Source: Lodderomyces elongisporus (lineage: Eukaryota > Ascomycota > Pichiomycetes > Serinales > Debaryomycetaceae). From it: a DNA stretch of 64,000 bases. The notes beneath the pieces were generated by a model that saw only the letters and a program-made list of their open reading frames with translations, had not been told where the DNA came from and ran no database searches. The stretch is taken from positions 1,612,001 to 1,676,000 of the forward strand of contig NC_083674.1 in assembly GCF_030384665.1 (NCBI RefSeq), read 5' to 3'. Each line of letters opens with the position of its first letter. Within the stretch, counting starts at the first letter, position 1. Shown piece after piece: positions 19,115 to 30,073 of this stretch. The translations under genes and the position numbers were made by a program.

Positions 19115-19993
19115 ATGAAAATGTCATTGGACTTTCTTTTAGGAGATGAGGCACAACTACAAACCCAAAAGTCCTTACGAGCGTTAAAGCAACACCTGAA
19201 AAAGACCATATCAACAGAGTCATCGCCAGTCTATCTCACCATCAATGTTAAGACCAAGCTTAGTTCACAAAAGGATTATAAGCCTCGAGTCGTACCACTT
19301 ACCCACAAGCTTGATAAAATCACCAATAAGTCCATAACCTTAATCACAAAGGACCCCTCACATATTTTCCGAGACGCACTTACAATAAAGGATGCACCAA
19401 CAGAAGACTCCTTCAATCAAATCATTTCGCTCAAGAAGCTCAAGTCGTTCTCACATGCACTGAAGAATTTGCTTAAACTATACAAAGAAAACGATATAAT
19501 AGTAGCCGATCATAGGATTCACAAGTTTTTGCCCGATCTTCTAGGCTCAACGTTTTATTTAAAGAAGAAAAAGATTCCTTATATGATCCAAATGGCACGC
19601 CCTCCTTTGAACGGTGCACAACAAGGCTTACGACGCTCAAAGGAGAATAAACTAAAGGACGATCGATGTGACCCTAAATACGTCTATGCCCAATTACGAT
19701 CTATTGTGGGGAATACATCGTACTTACCAACATTAAATGCCGGGGATGTCATTTCGCTCAAAGTCGGGTATACTAATTGGGATATTGACAAATTGGTGAC
19801 GAATATCAACGATGTCATTAATTATTTGGTTGATGAAAAATACAGGCCTGTAGGAGGGATCTTAAATTTGGAGCATTTGGGCAATATACATGTACGGAGC
19901 GATAATAGTATTAGCTTGCCCGTGATGGTCAAAGCCGACGAGGTTCTAAAGGATGGAAATGGCGAAGGCGATGACAGCGATTTTGATTTCTGA
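19115..19993 (+). CDS. UTP30: Ribosome biogenesis protein Utp30 (ribosomal L1 fold)
   Basis: Nucleolar pre-ribosomal protein with a ribosomal protein L1-type fold; in yeast Utp30 associates with early 90S particles. The protein has 292 residues from ATG 19115, or 290 from the better-context ATG at 19121 (MSLDFLLG). Key segments are YLTINVKTKL, RVVPLTHKLD, TLITKDPSHIFRD, LKLYKENDIIVADHRIHKFLPDLLGSTFYLKKKKIPYMI and NTSYLPTLNAGDVISLKVG, all in L1-family order. Length fits Utp30 (274 in S. cerevisiae) better than its paralogue Cic1 (376). The C-terminus is short and acidic (GEGDDSDFDF). Confidence 0.85.
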   Translation: MKMSLDFLLGDEAQLQTQKSLRALKQHLKKTISTESSPVYLTINVKTKLSSQKDYKPRVVPLTHKLDKITNKSITLITKDPSHIFRDALTIKDAPTEDSFNQIISLKKLKSFSHALKNLLKLYKENDIIVADHRIHKFLPDLLGSTFYLKKKKIPYMIQMARPPLNGAQQGLRRSKENKLKDDRCDPKYVYAQLRSIVGNTSYLPTLNAGDVISLKVGYTNWDIDKLVTNINDVINYLVDEKYRPVGGILNLEHLGNIHVRSDNSISLPVMVKADEVLKDGNGEGDDSDFDF

Positions 19994-20654
19994 GTTCCGT
20001 CCAACATTTCGGAACTGATGGGTATTATTCATGTTAATAAATATTATTCGTACTAATTCGATTTTTATTTTATTTTTTTATTTAGAGTTTTTGTTTGCCC
20101 TTTTTTTTTTTCATCCTATTGCATCTTACTCTATCTTGTTCTATTTTACTCTATTTTAATTTATCCTGGCTTTTCGATTTTTGTTTGTTTTAGTTTTTAT
20201 TTTCTCCTTTTCTCCTTTTCTCCTTTTCTCCTTTTCTCCTTTTGTTTTCTTTTTCAACAACTGGTCTGTTTGACTATTTAAGAAATGACCCTGTTGGAAA
20301 AACGTGATCCTGAATCGTAGATGGAATAGATTATGAGACCAAAATGCTGTACCTTTTGGAAATTTACTTCAACCGAATATACTATGCATAGGATGAGGTA
20401 AATGGTACAAAAATGATGCTCTCTTTCTTTTTTTTTATTTTTTTTTATTTTCTTATTTAGTTATATATATCTATATATATATCTGTATATACATATATGT
20501 ATATGTTAGAAAATTCTTGACATACTCTTTTCGGTCCGATCTGGTAAAATTATACTCGCGCTCTCCGTTTTTGGCAACTCCTTCTTCTCGACGAGCAGCA
20601 CTCTACAATAATAACACTATAACATCCCTCGTCACCACTGACATCGGTATAGTA
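19994..20654. promoter_or_regulatory. UTP30 to permease spacer, pyrimidine repeat and leader uORF
   Basis: 661-bp spacer with a CTCCTTTT octamer repeated five times (about 20204-20243), T runs, a TA-rich stretch (about 20461-20505) and an 8-codon uORF at 20497-20520. The frame of the downstream permease is open back to a TTG at 20517, but the first usable ATG is at 20655. Confidence 0.5.
20497..20520 (+). promoter_or_regulatory. Possible uORF upstream of the APC permease
   Basis: ATG followed by six more codons and TGA (peptide MYMLENS). No other ATG lies between it and the CDS start at 20655. It matters only if transcription starts upstream of 20497, which cannot be seen here. Confidence 0.35.
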
Positions 20655-22580
20655 ATGAAGGGACAAAGCTCTGCTCGATATATGGCAGTGCCATCATTAA
20701 CTGTAACGCAATCATCTGACCTATCCACGCCTCCATCATCATCTACAAAAACAACATCGCCTGCAAGTTCATTGTCTGGTGTTACCCCACCTTCTAGGTC
20801 TTCTTTACCAAGCAATGAGTCCCTGAATACAAACACAGCACCACCGTCATATGCATCAATATTTTCAGATATACAACACCTGGCTCCGGTACAGTTTGTC
20901 ACTTCTTTCATCCCCGAAAGCCATAACGATGCCAATGCCGATGCCGATGCCGATGACGACGACGACGACGACGAGATTGAACACATTGAACATTTCAAAT
21001 ACAAGCAGGATTTGGAGAGAAAACTTACAGTGACATCAGTGATTGGGTTGGGATTTTCTGTTATGGGAGTGCCATTTGGATTATCCTCAACATTATGGAT
21101 CTCACTAATGGATGGTGCTAATGTCACAATACTATATGGTTGGCTCATTGTATGCGTCATGTCACTCTTTGTCGTGTTAAGTTTGAGCGAGATCATCTCA
21201 AAGTATCCTACCGCAGGTGGTGTTTATCACTTTAGTGCATTGTTGAGTAATGATAAATATTCACTTATAAGTTCATGGATCACTGGGTGGTTATTACTTA
21301 TTGGCAACTGGACATATGCTGTGAGTATCATGTTTTCAGGATCACAATTTATACTTTCAATATTTGGATTGAAAGACTTTGAGTACAAGGAAGACCGGTT
21401 CCTAGTGCTAGGAGTTTACTACTTGATTTTGGCTACTGTGGGGTTTATCAATTTTAGATTTTCAAAACATTTGGAAAGGATCAACAAAGCATGTATTCTA
21501 TGGACTATATACACCGTGTTGGCCATTGATGTGTTGCTTATATTTTTTGCGAAAAAGACAAATTCAATCAAGCATATATTGACCACCTTTGATAATTCTA
21601 GATCGGGCTGGCCAGATCCAATAGCATTTATAGTTGGATTGCAAAGCTCTTCATTCACACTAACAGGATATGGAATGTTATTCTCCATTACAGACGAAGT
21701 CAAGAACCCCGAGAGGAATATGCCAAAAGGTGTGATAAGTGCAATCTTGATGTCTACAGTCACTGGCATAATCTTTATCATTCCGATATTGACCATTTTA
21801 CCAGAGTTGGAGTTATTACTAGACAAAAATTCAAACATCATGCCAATTGATCTTGTTTTCAAGTTGTCAACAGAGTCGTACATTGTAAGCTTTCTTATGG
21901 CCTGTCTTATGATTGGTACTGTTATATTTCAAAGTATCGGTTCTTTAACCACGGCATCAAGAAGCACTTTTGCGTTGGCTAGAGATGGTGGGTTACCCAT
22001 GGCCCATTTGTGGACCGAGGTGAATTCAATTGAAGAATATACTATACCACGAAATGCATTGTTTTTGTCGATGTTTGTTTGTGCGATATTATCGCTTCTC
22101 TCATTGATTTCAAAGTCTGCATTTAGCGCCTTTATGGGTGCAGCGGTTGTGTCTTTAGCTGTGGCCAATGGGATCCCAATTTTTTTGTTGATGTTGAACA
22201 AGAGACGCAAGATCAAAGGTGCTGCTTTCAAATTGAGGTATTTTGGGTGGTTGGTCAATGGCATTTCAGTGGCATGGATCATTTTGTCAGTATTTATCTT
22301 GTGCATGCCTCCCGTGATAAAGAATTTGACATGGCTCAAAATGAACTATGCTAGTGTTGTATTGGTGTTGTTTCTTGGTTTTGCCACACTTGGGTATATC
22401 ACGTGGGGAAAGACGAGTTTCCATGGACCACAAATAGACACAGATTATTTTGAACTTAATAATTTAGAAGCAGCAGCACGTAAGAATTTGGACACATTTG
22501 TCATTGGCGGCGAAGAGGAAGCGGAAGATGAAAGAATAGGGGGACAATGTGTTGATGTTGATAATGATACTAATAATGAT

Positions 22581-22615
<35 letters not shown>

Positions 22616-22883
22616 CGACTACAACGACGATGATGAAAATAATAATAATAATAATAATAATGATGATGACGATGATGACGATGATGAGGTATTTGTTAAA
22701 CCTCCGCAATTGGCACATGAGAAGCAGGCACTATCACCAGACGTCTCTGTAGAAGACGAAGGGTCGATTGCACGATCACTGCGAAGAGCACCGGCTAGCA
22801 ATCTACAGAATGTCGTCTTGTTCAATGCAGACGCTGATGCTAATGATTATGATATCGACGGTGGTAATTTACCACGAACTTAA
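20655..22883 (+). CDS. APC-superfamily amino acid / GABA / choline-type permease
   Basis: Plasma or vacuolar membrane transporter of the yeast Uga4/Hnm1-like branch of the amino acid-polyamine-organocation family; substrate unknown. The product is 742 residues from ATG 20655. A hydrophilic Ser/Thr-rich N-tail has an Asp run (about 95-110). About twelve membrane segments follow, beginning LTVTSVIGLGFSVMGVPFGL. Family landmarks are LSLSEIISKYPTAGGVYHF, FIVGLQSSSFTLTGYGMLF and SITDEVKNPERNMPKGVISA, then FALARDGGLPMAHLW. The cytoplasmic C-tail contains poly-Asn and poly-Asp blocks (nt about 22560-22690). The acidic residues around DEVKNPERNMP are characteristic of this branch. Specific assignment to GABA, choline or biotin-precursor transport is not possible from sequence reading. 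Confidence 0.88.
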
Positions 22884-23254
22884 ATTGATTGATTGATTGA
22901 TTAATTAATTTTTCTTTGCCATTTGTTTGCCATTTGTTTGCAACGTTTTGCATTGTTATTGAGTGTTATCATAAATTTTTTTTTTTTTTTGAGGATATAG
23001 AACAGGTTAGATTATAGATGTATTATAGATAGATTTCATTCAATTAGAATATAAGAAACAAACTTATTCATTACTTAGAGCGATAAATTAAATTGGCCTA
23101 TTGATGGTGTTTTTCACATTAATGCTAAATTCTAAGTAAATTGTATTTGGCATCCTGTAGCAGTGATCTAATTATCAATACATTGCAAGAGTCACAAAAA
23201 TGCAAATAACGCAAAAAAAAAATTGCGAGCAAAAAAAAAAAATTTTTATATATA

Positions 23255-23302
<48 letters not shown>

Positions 23303-23491
23303 TCACACACATATACACATATACATATTTGTATATTAAAAAATAAAATAAAAAAAAAATAATAAAAAAAAAGATGAAAATTTGAAGTTTCACGGAATAA
23401 GCAAGCAGCCATCGAAGTGGTATAGAACGAGACTTGACCATTCCTTTATTAATACCATCACAGTAGTTAGAGGACAACACTGTATATATAA

Positions 23492-23526
<35 letters not shown>

Positions 23527-23575
23527 ACAAATACCCAAATACCCAAATACACAAGTACACACAGTATAATATAGG
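22884..23575. promoter_or_regulatory. Permease-TIM17 spacer with two CA microsatellites
   Basis: 692-bp spacer. It contains a GATT repeat at the permease stop (about 22885-22902), a CA repeat of about 45 bp (23256-23300), A-rich runs and a second CA repeat (23493-23525) about 50 bp upstream of the TIM17 start. No gene seen. Confidence 0.6.
23256..23300 (+). repeat. (AC)n microsatellite
   Basis: Uninterrupted AC dinucleotides of about 22 units, followed by an imperfect CACACA/TACACA tail. Confidence 0.95.
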
Positions 23576-24040
23576 ATGTCTGCAGATCATACGAGAGACC
23601 CATGCCCCATTGTGATTTTGAATGATTTTGGAGGTGCATTTGCCATGGGTGCCATTGGTGGATGTGTATGGCACGGTATCAAAGGTTTTAGAAACTCACC
23701 TCTGGGAGAAAGGGGATATGGTGCTATTTCTGCGATAAAAGCCAGAGCACCAGTTGTTGGTGGTAATTTTGGTGTTTGGGGTGGATTATTCTCAACCTTT
23801 GACTGTACGGTGAAGGCTGTGCGTAAGAGGGAAGATGCTTGGAATGCCGTGATTGCCGGTTTTTTTACAGGTGGTGCTTTGGCTATCAGAGGTGGATGGA
23901 AACATACAAGAAACTCCGCCATTACATGTGCATGTCTCTTGGGTGTGTTTGAAGGTGTGGGTATGATGATGCAGAGATTGCAAGCACAACCTGCCATGGC
24001 TCCTGTATACCCAGAAGAACCAACCAAGCTCGCTGCTTAA
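23576..24040 (+). CDS. TIM17: Mitochondrial import inner membrane translocase subunit Tim17
   Basis: Core subunit of the TIM23 presequence translocase of the mitochondrial inner membrane. 154 residues from the first ATG; start and length agree with the family. The sequence is near-identical to yeast Tim17: [56 protein letters not shown], then [20 protein letters not shown]. Four membrane segments with GxxxG patterns are evident. Two cysteines of the conserved inner-membrane disulfide, in DPCPI (Cys10) and FSTFDC (near residue 77), are both present. The short C-tail ([13 protein letters not shown]) is less conserved. There is no cleavable presequence, as expected. Confidence 0.98.
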   Translation: MSADHTRDPCPIVILNDFGGAFAMGAIGGCVWHGIKGFRNSPLGERGYGAISAIKARAPVVGGNFGVWGGLFSTFDCTVKAVRKREDAWNAVIAGFFTGGALAIRGGWKHTRNSAITCACLLGVFEGVGMMMQRLQAQPAMAPVYPEEPTKLAA

Positions 24041-25913
24041 GGATGTGGTTAAATGGAAAAGAATAGAGAGAGAGAAAGAAGAAAGAGAGACAGACAGAGA
24101 TTCGAAGGGGGCAAAAATTAGATTAAAAGAAAAGGGTAAGCGATAATAAAAGCAGTATGTTGGGAGAACTCAAGAGACTGATTAGAGAGTGAGAATTAAA
24201 GAATAATGGTTTTTTTTTTTAAATAGAAGTTGGACCATTACTTGTACATATTACAATGTAAGAACAGGCACCTTTAAGGTATTGAAGTGATTGAAAAGAA
24301 AGGGGGAAAACAAGTGTATAGGAATGCTAAAAAAAGAGGAATGTGTTTAATGATGATATAGAAAGCATTTGAATGCAAGATTATTGTTCCTATATGATGT
24401 AAGTGTCTGTATCATATGCTATATACAGTTTGGTAATATTGTATTCTTTGTAGTTTCTATATTTTTTTTGCGACGTGGAAGAAGGTTCAAGTTTAGGGAA
24501 GGAGGAAGGAAAGAAGAACGTTTAAAGTACAGTGGCGAAGGAACAAAGGGGAAAGGCGAGAGAGAGAGAGAGTGAAAGAGTGAAAGAGAAAGAGAAAAAA
24601 TAAAGAGAGAGCGGCAGATGTAATGAGTGGTACTCACAGGTATGTTGTAAATAATACATCGCCTTATCTCTAAATCCAGTTTCTCTACACCTACCTCCCA
24701 ACTTTAGCAACGACTTGTGGTAGTAGTAGTAGTATTGATATTGGTAAAAGTTCTAAAAAATAGTACAGAAATACAGCGGCAGAAATAGCTATAGTTCATA
24801 TGGGGGGATCCAATACAGAGGAAAGGGGAGATTTGAATTGTTGTTGTTGTTGTTGTTGTTGTTGTTCTTGATTGGTGCAATTTTGAAAATGAGAAGGACG
24901 TGTTTATGTGTATTTGAGGTGTTCATATGTGTGTTTTTTTGTGGGTGAGAAACATATTGCATTCGGCTGATCCTTTCCCTCCACTTCCCCTTTTTTTTAT
25001 TGCACTTTTTTCTCTCTCTTTCTTTCTCCCCCCCTCTCTCCCTCTCTCTCTCTCCCTCTCTCTTTATCTTTCTTCCCTTTTTCCTCCTCCTCCTCCTCCT
25101 CCACCACCACCACTACCACACAACCGCACACAAAAAAGTGCTGCCAGTTGTTTCACAATCAACTGAGGAGAAATATTATCAATTAACCACCACCCTCCAC
25201 CCGTCTTTTATTACATATATACACTGGCCAACACACACACACACACACACACACGTACACATACACAGAGAAGATACTTCTAAACCAACTACTACCTCAT
25301 TGCTCTTGTGTAAAGAACCACTTTATAGATCAAATCAGTTTTGGTAGGTTTGCAATTAACAACGTAAACACCCACACAAACAAACTAAAATTCTCCTCCC
25401 TTCCCAAAAAAAAAAAGATTAATTTCTTTCTTCGTTCTTTCCCTATTTTCAACACAATTTGGTTTTTGTTTAAAACTTTCAAATATTGAGTAAAAGACTC
25501 CTTTTAGAACCAAGAGCGAAAATTATACAACAAGAGAAAAGCAAAAGAGCCAATTCAATTGACTCACATCGTATCTAACTCATTACAGCAGGAAAATATC
25601 AGCCTTGTGAACTGATAGTTTTTTACTTTAGGTAATAAAAGTCAGAGAAATTCATCAAAAAATAGGAAAAAAAAAATTTTACGCCACATTCTGACTCATT
25701 GACAAGATCTTGAAGAAAGAATCTTCCTGTTTTGCTTTGTCCCACACGAACACACTCACAGACACACACACATATATATACTTTTCAACAAACGAACCTT
25801 TCAGGTGCAATAAATTCAAGAATACTTAAAAAACTATTTGAGCTTAGTAAAGTTCTTCAAATGAATGGTTATACTAGGAGCAAACACAATAAAACATACT
25901 CTTGAATAACTAC
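24041..25913. promoter_or_regulatory. 1.9 kb YAK1 upstream region
   Basis: I find no gene. It contains GA-rich tracts (about 24063-24100 and 24557-24600), a TTG triplet run (about 24838-24866), a long CT-rich tract (about 24980-25105), CA repeats (about 25231-25253 and 25752-25772) and the YAK1 uORF at 25861-25905. The length is in keeping with a regulated kinase gene with a long leader. Confidence 0.5.
25861..25905 (+). promoter_or_regulatory. 14-codon uORF immediately before YAK1
   Basis: ATG at 25861, encoding MNGYTRSKHNKTYS, with TGA at 25903-25905. It ends 8 nt before the YAK1 ATG at 25914, a distance short enough to hinder reinitiation. The bases before the ATG (TCAAATG) include A at -3, a favourable context. 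Confidence 0.6.
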
Positions 25914-26579
25914 ATGGCTTATAATAACTACAATTTCAGACATAATTCAATTGGTGGCAATTGGCATCTACCGCCGCCAGTTCAACAACAACAGCAGCAG
26001 CAACAGCAGTCCAGCACAAATGTGAATAGCTCAACCGCAGAGCAATCATACCTTTCTCCACAAAATGCTACTACTTTCAAATCCAATAATATGCTGGGGT
26101 TTAGAAACCCGTGGTTTTCAGTAAACCAATCTGGTTCATTAGCAACATCTCCGTCAACCAACACTTCGTCTAATTTGTCACAATCACCGACAAAGTCTCA
26201 ACATATCCCTTTACTCCAACAACCACCTCAGTTGGCGAAACGACTATCCTTTACGAATCAATTGGCAACAACATACGAAGATGGTGCAGGACTAGGTCCA
26301 GAAGCTGGTCCAGGAACTAATACTGGAGTGGTGACAGGTACCACCAGTCAACCTCCTTTCATACATCCTCCTACGCGCGCAGATAACCCATTCACACAGT
26401 ATTTTTCGAACCAAGAGGTCACTTTAGGGAATGTCAACGATCGTCGAATGTCTGCCGCAGTAGACGGTACACATTTTAACCCATATGGCCATGGTGCTCA
26501 ATACGGAAGTAGTGCATACCCAACCCAAATCATGGCCAATAATGACTCATTGAGTTTAGCTCAGGTGTCTAATAGTACT

Positions 26580-26613
<34 letters not shown>

Positions 26614-28256
26614 GTGATATTGGAATTGGCGGAGGCGTTACTAGACATGCCGCCAACTCTAATATTGCTGCACTCAGAAGATCGTCAATGGCTGCTACGC
26701 CATCCCATTATCAACACCAGCAACCAATAGTTTCATATGACTCAAAAGGGGTTCCATATTATGTAGCCCCACCTACAGCAACAGGTAGGTCTCCTTCAAT
26801 CGTTCAATATCAACAATACCAGCAATATCAACAGGCACTTCAGAACCAGAATCCAAACCAAAATTTACAAAAGCTCAGACGTCCTGCACCAAAGGCTAGG
26901 AAAATATACTCCAAGCTGGACTTGGCGCCCAAAATTCATAATCAACCGAAATATCGACGCTGTTCAGTCAATTCAATCCACATATCACCGGTCAATGCAC
27001 TCTCCGTATATTTGACTGAATCTTATAGCATTTGTCAACCGCAGAAATTCCAATACTCCAAAGCAAGCAATCCCAAAAGGGTATTGACAAAACCACTGGA
27101 GCCAAAGTTTAACAATGGTTTTGATAACGAAGAGAGTGACTATATCCTATATGTCAATGATATTTTGGGCAGCGAAGAAGGCAGGAAATATATGGTTTTG
27201 GACTTGTTGGGCTCAGGAACCTTTGGCCAAGTGGTCAAGTGTCAAAATTTGACTAATCAAACAGTTTGTGCGGTTAAAGTTATCAAATCGAAACCAGCTT
27301 ATATGAACCAATCATTGACCGAAGTACGTTTATTGGAGTTTTTAAACACAAATAGCGATGGCAAACATTTCATCCGGTTACTTGACACTTTTATGCATAA
27401 AGAGCACTTGTGCCTTGTTTTTGAAATATTGGCGTCCAACTTGTATGAATTGATAAAACAAAACCAGTTTCAAGGCTTGAATATGAAATTGGTGAAGCTC
27501 TTGACAAAGCAATTGCTAGAAGCTCTTGCTCAGCTCAAGAGCTTCCAAATGATCCATTGCGATTTGAAGCCCGAAAACATTCTACTTTGTCAACCAGATA
27601 AACCCAATATCAAAGTCATTGATTTTGGTTCGGCGTGTTTTACAAGACAAACCATATATACATATATCCAATCGCGATTTTACCGTTCACCTGAGGTTAT
27701 TTTAGGACTACCATACACAGAGTCTATCGATATGTGGTCCTTGGGTTGTATAGTTGGTGAATTTTTCTTGGGGTTGCCTATGTTTCCAGGAACATCGGAG
27801 TATAATCAAATTTGGAAAATTGTTGATATGTTGGGTCCACCTCCAAGGCACATGATTGAAGTTGGACGAAATTCGATGAATTTTTTCAACAAAGTACCGC
27901 TGACAAACGCGAATGAGAAACCTAGATATGAGATCAAAAACTATGATGAGTACTGTACCTTTATCAATTCTACAAAATCAGACCACCATGGCGGTGGATC
28001 TGGCCATTCCCACAAAAAGGAGCAACCGAATAAAAACTATTTCAAACATCGACTTTTAAAAGATATCATTTTAAACTACAAGATGCCCTCTAAGAAGATG
28101 ACTAACTCAATGATTGAGAAAGAATGTCAAGAAAGAGCGCTACTCGTGGATTTTTTGACAAAAGTCTTGAATCTCAATCCATTGGAAAGACTTACGCCAC
28201 AGGAGGCATTGAAACATCCGTTCATTCGAGATGTCAGGACAATTGAGTTGATCTGA
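25914..28256 (+). CDS. YAK1: DYRK-family protein kinase Yak1
   Basis: Serine/threonine (tyrosine-autophosphorylating) kinase acting opposite PKA in growth and stress control. 780 residues from ATG 25914; the frame is open four codons further to a TTG only. The N-terminal 350 residues are Q/N/S-rich with poly-Q (nt 25985-26010) and an Ala run (nt 26580-26610). The DYRK homology box includes PKYRRCSVNSIHISPVNALS and NPKRVLTKP, then DYILYVNDILG. The kinase domain covers about 425-775: LGSGTFGQVVKC, VCAVKV, HCDLKPEN (about 548), DFGSACF (about 570), the activation-loop YTYIQSRFYRSPE and SIDMWSLGCI. All catalytic residues are present. A His/Gly-rich insert lies in the C-lobe (GGGSGHSHKKE). A CTG codon at 27096-27098 falls at a position I recall as Ser in other fungal Yak1. 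Confidence 0.96.
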
Positions 28257-28873
28257 AGCAACACTTTAAAATCATAAATTTTCTGTTTCTTCTTTTGGTC
28301 CTTATCATCATTATTATTTTGATCTGTTTATAGCATTAATTCCGTATTGAATAAAAAATAACAAGCAAACGAAAAGTAAATGCATTTTTGCATAAGTGTA
28401 TGTTTTCCTTTTCTTTTTCTTAATCTTTTTCCTTTTTTGGATTCAAGATTTCGTTTCTACTTGATTATTGGCAACGGATACACAGTTATTGTAAGAACTG
28501 AAGATGTTGTAGGTGTTGCGTTTGTTCTTGTCACCTAAAGTCGTGCATAAAGCTCAAAAATATTTGAAGAATTGTTTTTGAATTGTTTTTGAATCGAGGA
28601 AAGAGACATGGAAAATAAAACCAAATTGAACAAAACCAAGACAAGAAACGACGAGACAAGAAAAGAGAAGTCAAATCAAGTCAAGACGTAATCATTACAA
28701 CGGACGAAAGCGAAAAGTGTCAACCTTTATCTTTTTTCCTTTTTTTTTTTGGGTTACTTTATTGTATATAAATACACAAAAAACGCTTCTAGTCATCTTC
28801 ATTGGGGGTTGATAGACGCAGACATCTTACGGTCAAATTGGAATATAGACATCTCCTAATTCAATAGTATCAA
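28257..28873. other. YAK1-RPB4 spacer
   Basis: 617-bp spacer. AT-rich 3' region, then an AAAG/CAAG-rich purine stretch (about 28600-28690) before RPB4. No gene or recognised site seen. Confidence 0.4.
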
Positions 28874-29554
28874 ATGAATGTCAGTACGAGTGCTCTTGGT
28901 GTGAGAAGGAGGAAAGTAGCCACACAAAACATTGATGATGAAGAAAATGCCGCCGTTTTGAAACTTGGACCTGAGTTTCAACTACATCAACTCACGAATC
29001 AAGGGGAGGACCAGCAGCTAATAGCATTAAACTTATCTGAAGCAAGACTCTTAATCAGAGCTGCATTAAAAGAACGTAAAAAGAACCAAAAGCCAAACAA
29101 AAATAAACTTTTGCAGCAACAGCAGCAGCAACAACAACAACAACAACAACAACAGCAGCATCAAGAAAGTCAAAATGATGTTATGAGAGCGCGTGATTCA
29201 GACGACGACGATGACGATGATGACGAAATGAATAGCAAAGAGGATGAGATTTCGAATATAGAATTGGCGGGACCCAATTCCAATGAAATTATGCACAAGA
29301 CTTTAAACTATCTTACAAATTTTGCAAGATTCAAGAATAGACTGAGTTGTGAAACAGTTGAGAAGTTGGTGAATGATTTTAACGATCATTGCACTGAAGT
29401 TTTGCATCCCTTTGAAATCGCACAGTTGGGAACATTAGAGTGTGAAGATGCCGAAGAGGCTAAAAGTTTGATCCCAAGCTTGAACAACAAAGTATCGGAT
29501 GTGCAGTTGCAGAGTTTATTGACCGAGTTGAGGAAATACCAAACATTATCGTAA
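28874..29554 (+). CDS. RPB4: RNA polymerase II subunit Rpb4 with polyglutamine/acidic insertion
   Basis: Stalk subunit of RNA polymerase II that pairs with Rpb7 and acts in initiation and mRNA export/decay. 226 residues from the first ATG. The N-terminal part reads NAAVLKLGPEFQLHQLTNQGE and LNLSEARLLIRAALKER. A variable linker follows, containing about 15 glutamines (nt 29116-29160) and a run of aspartates (nt 29198-29226). The conserved HRDC-like C-terminal domain follows: MHKTLNYLTNFARFKNR, LHPFEIAQLGTLECEDAEEA and KSLIPSLNNKVSD, ending LLTELRKYQTLS. S. cerevisiae Rpb4 (221 residues) also has a charged linker here, but not poly-Q of this length as far as I recall. Confidence 0.95.
   Translation: MNVSTSALGVRRRKVATQNIDDEENAAVLKLGPEFQLHQLTNQGEDQQLIALNLSEARLLIRAALKERKKNQKPNKNKLLQQQQQQQQQQQQQQQHQESQNDVMRARDSDDDDDDDDEMNSKEDEISNIELAGPNSNEIMHKTLNYLTNFARFKNRLSCETVEKLVNDFNDHCTEVLHPFEIAQLGTLECEDAEEAKSLIPSLNNKVSDVQLQSLLTELRKYQTLS
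29116..29160 (+). repeat. CAA/CAG polyglutamine tract in RPB4
   Basis: About 15 glutamine codons, mixed CAA and CAG, ending CAT CAA. The codon mixture suggests an older, partly stabilised repeat. Confidence 0.9.
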
Positions 29555-30073
29555 GTTTTAGCCATCGAAACTAACGGAAGCAAGAATGAAAAAGACGAGG
29601 AGTAGTATTCATTACTCAATGTGTAGGCGTAATAGCTGGAAAATGAGCTTGTATTATTTAGAAATGGAAAAGAATTAAAAAAAACAAGAACAAAAAAAAA
29701 ACAACCAAATATAGAAAGGAAATGGTTTTCACACTAATGGTATAGAATTGAAGAATTCTAAGTAGACTTTTTTTTCTTCTTCTCATAATGTCGACATATT
29801 CATTTCTTTATGTTCTATTACAAACAAGTAAATTTACACATCTTTATTCTCATTTGCACGTTAAAAAGTGTATGCCGTTCGGTATCTGAAAGATTTCAAA
29901 GAGATGACTTTGTGCATGCTCTATTTGTAACAAAAGTGAAAATCGCGCCGCAAAGCTTATTTAGACTGAAAAAGAGAAAAGAAAAAAATACACAGAGGAT
30001 CCAATAGCTTGTCAAAATATTTTGCAAACAGGGCTAATCAAAGAATCGACATTATAAAAGGAAGATTAAAAGA
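29555..30073. other. RPB4-SNU114 spacer
   Basis: 519-bp spacer with A-rich stretches. I see no gene and no clear conserved site. Confidence 0.4.

Noticed and set aside
20517..20654. Permease start at TTG 20517
   Set aside because: Non-ATG start with no support; the first ATG in frame is at 20655 and the membrane core lies far downstream.
24341..24425. C/D-box snoRNA-like sequence (AATGATGA and ATGATG boxes)
   Set aside because: No matching CTGA D box or terminal stem could be found.
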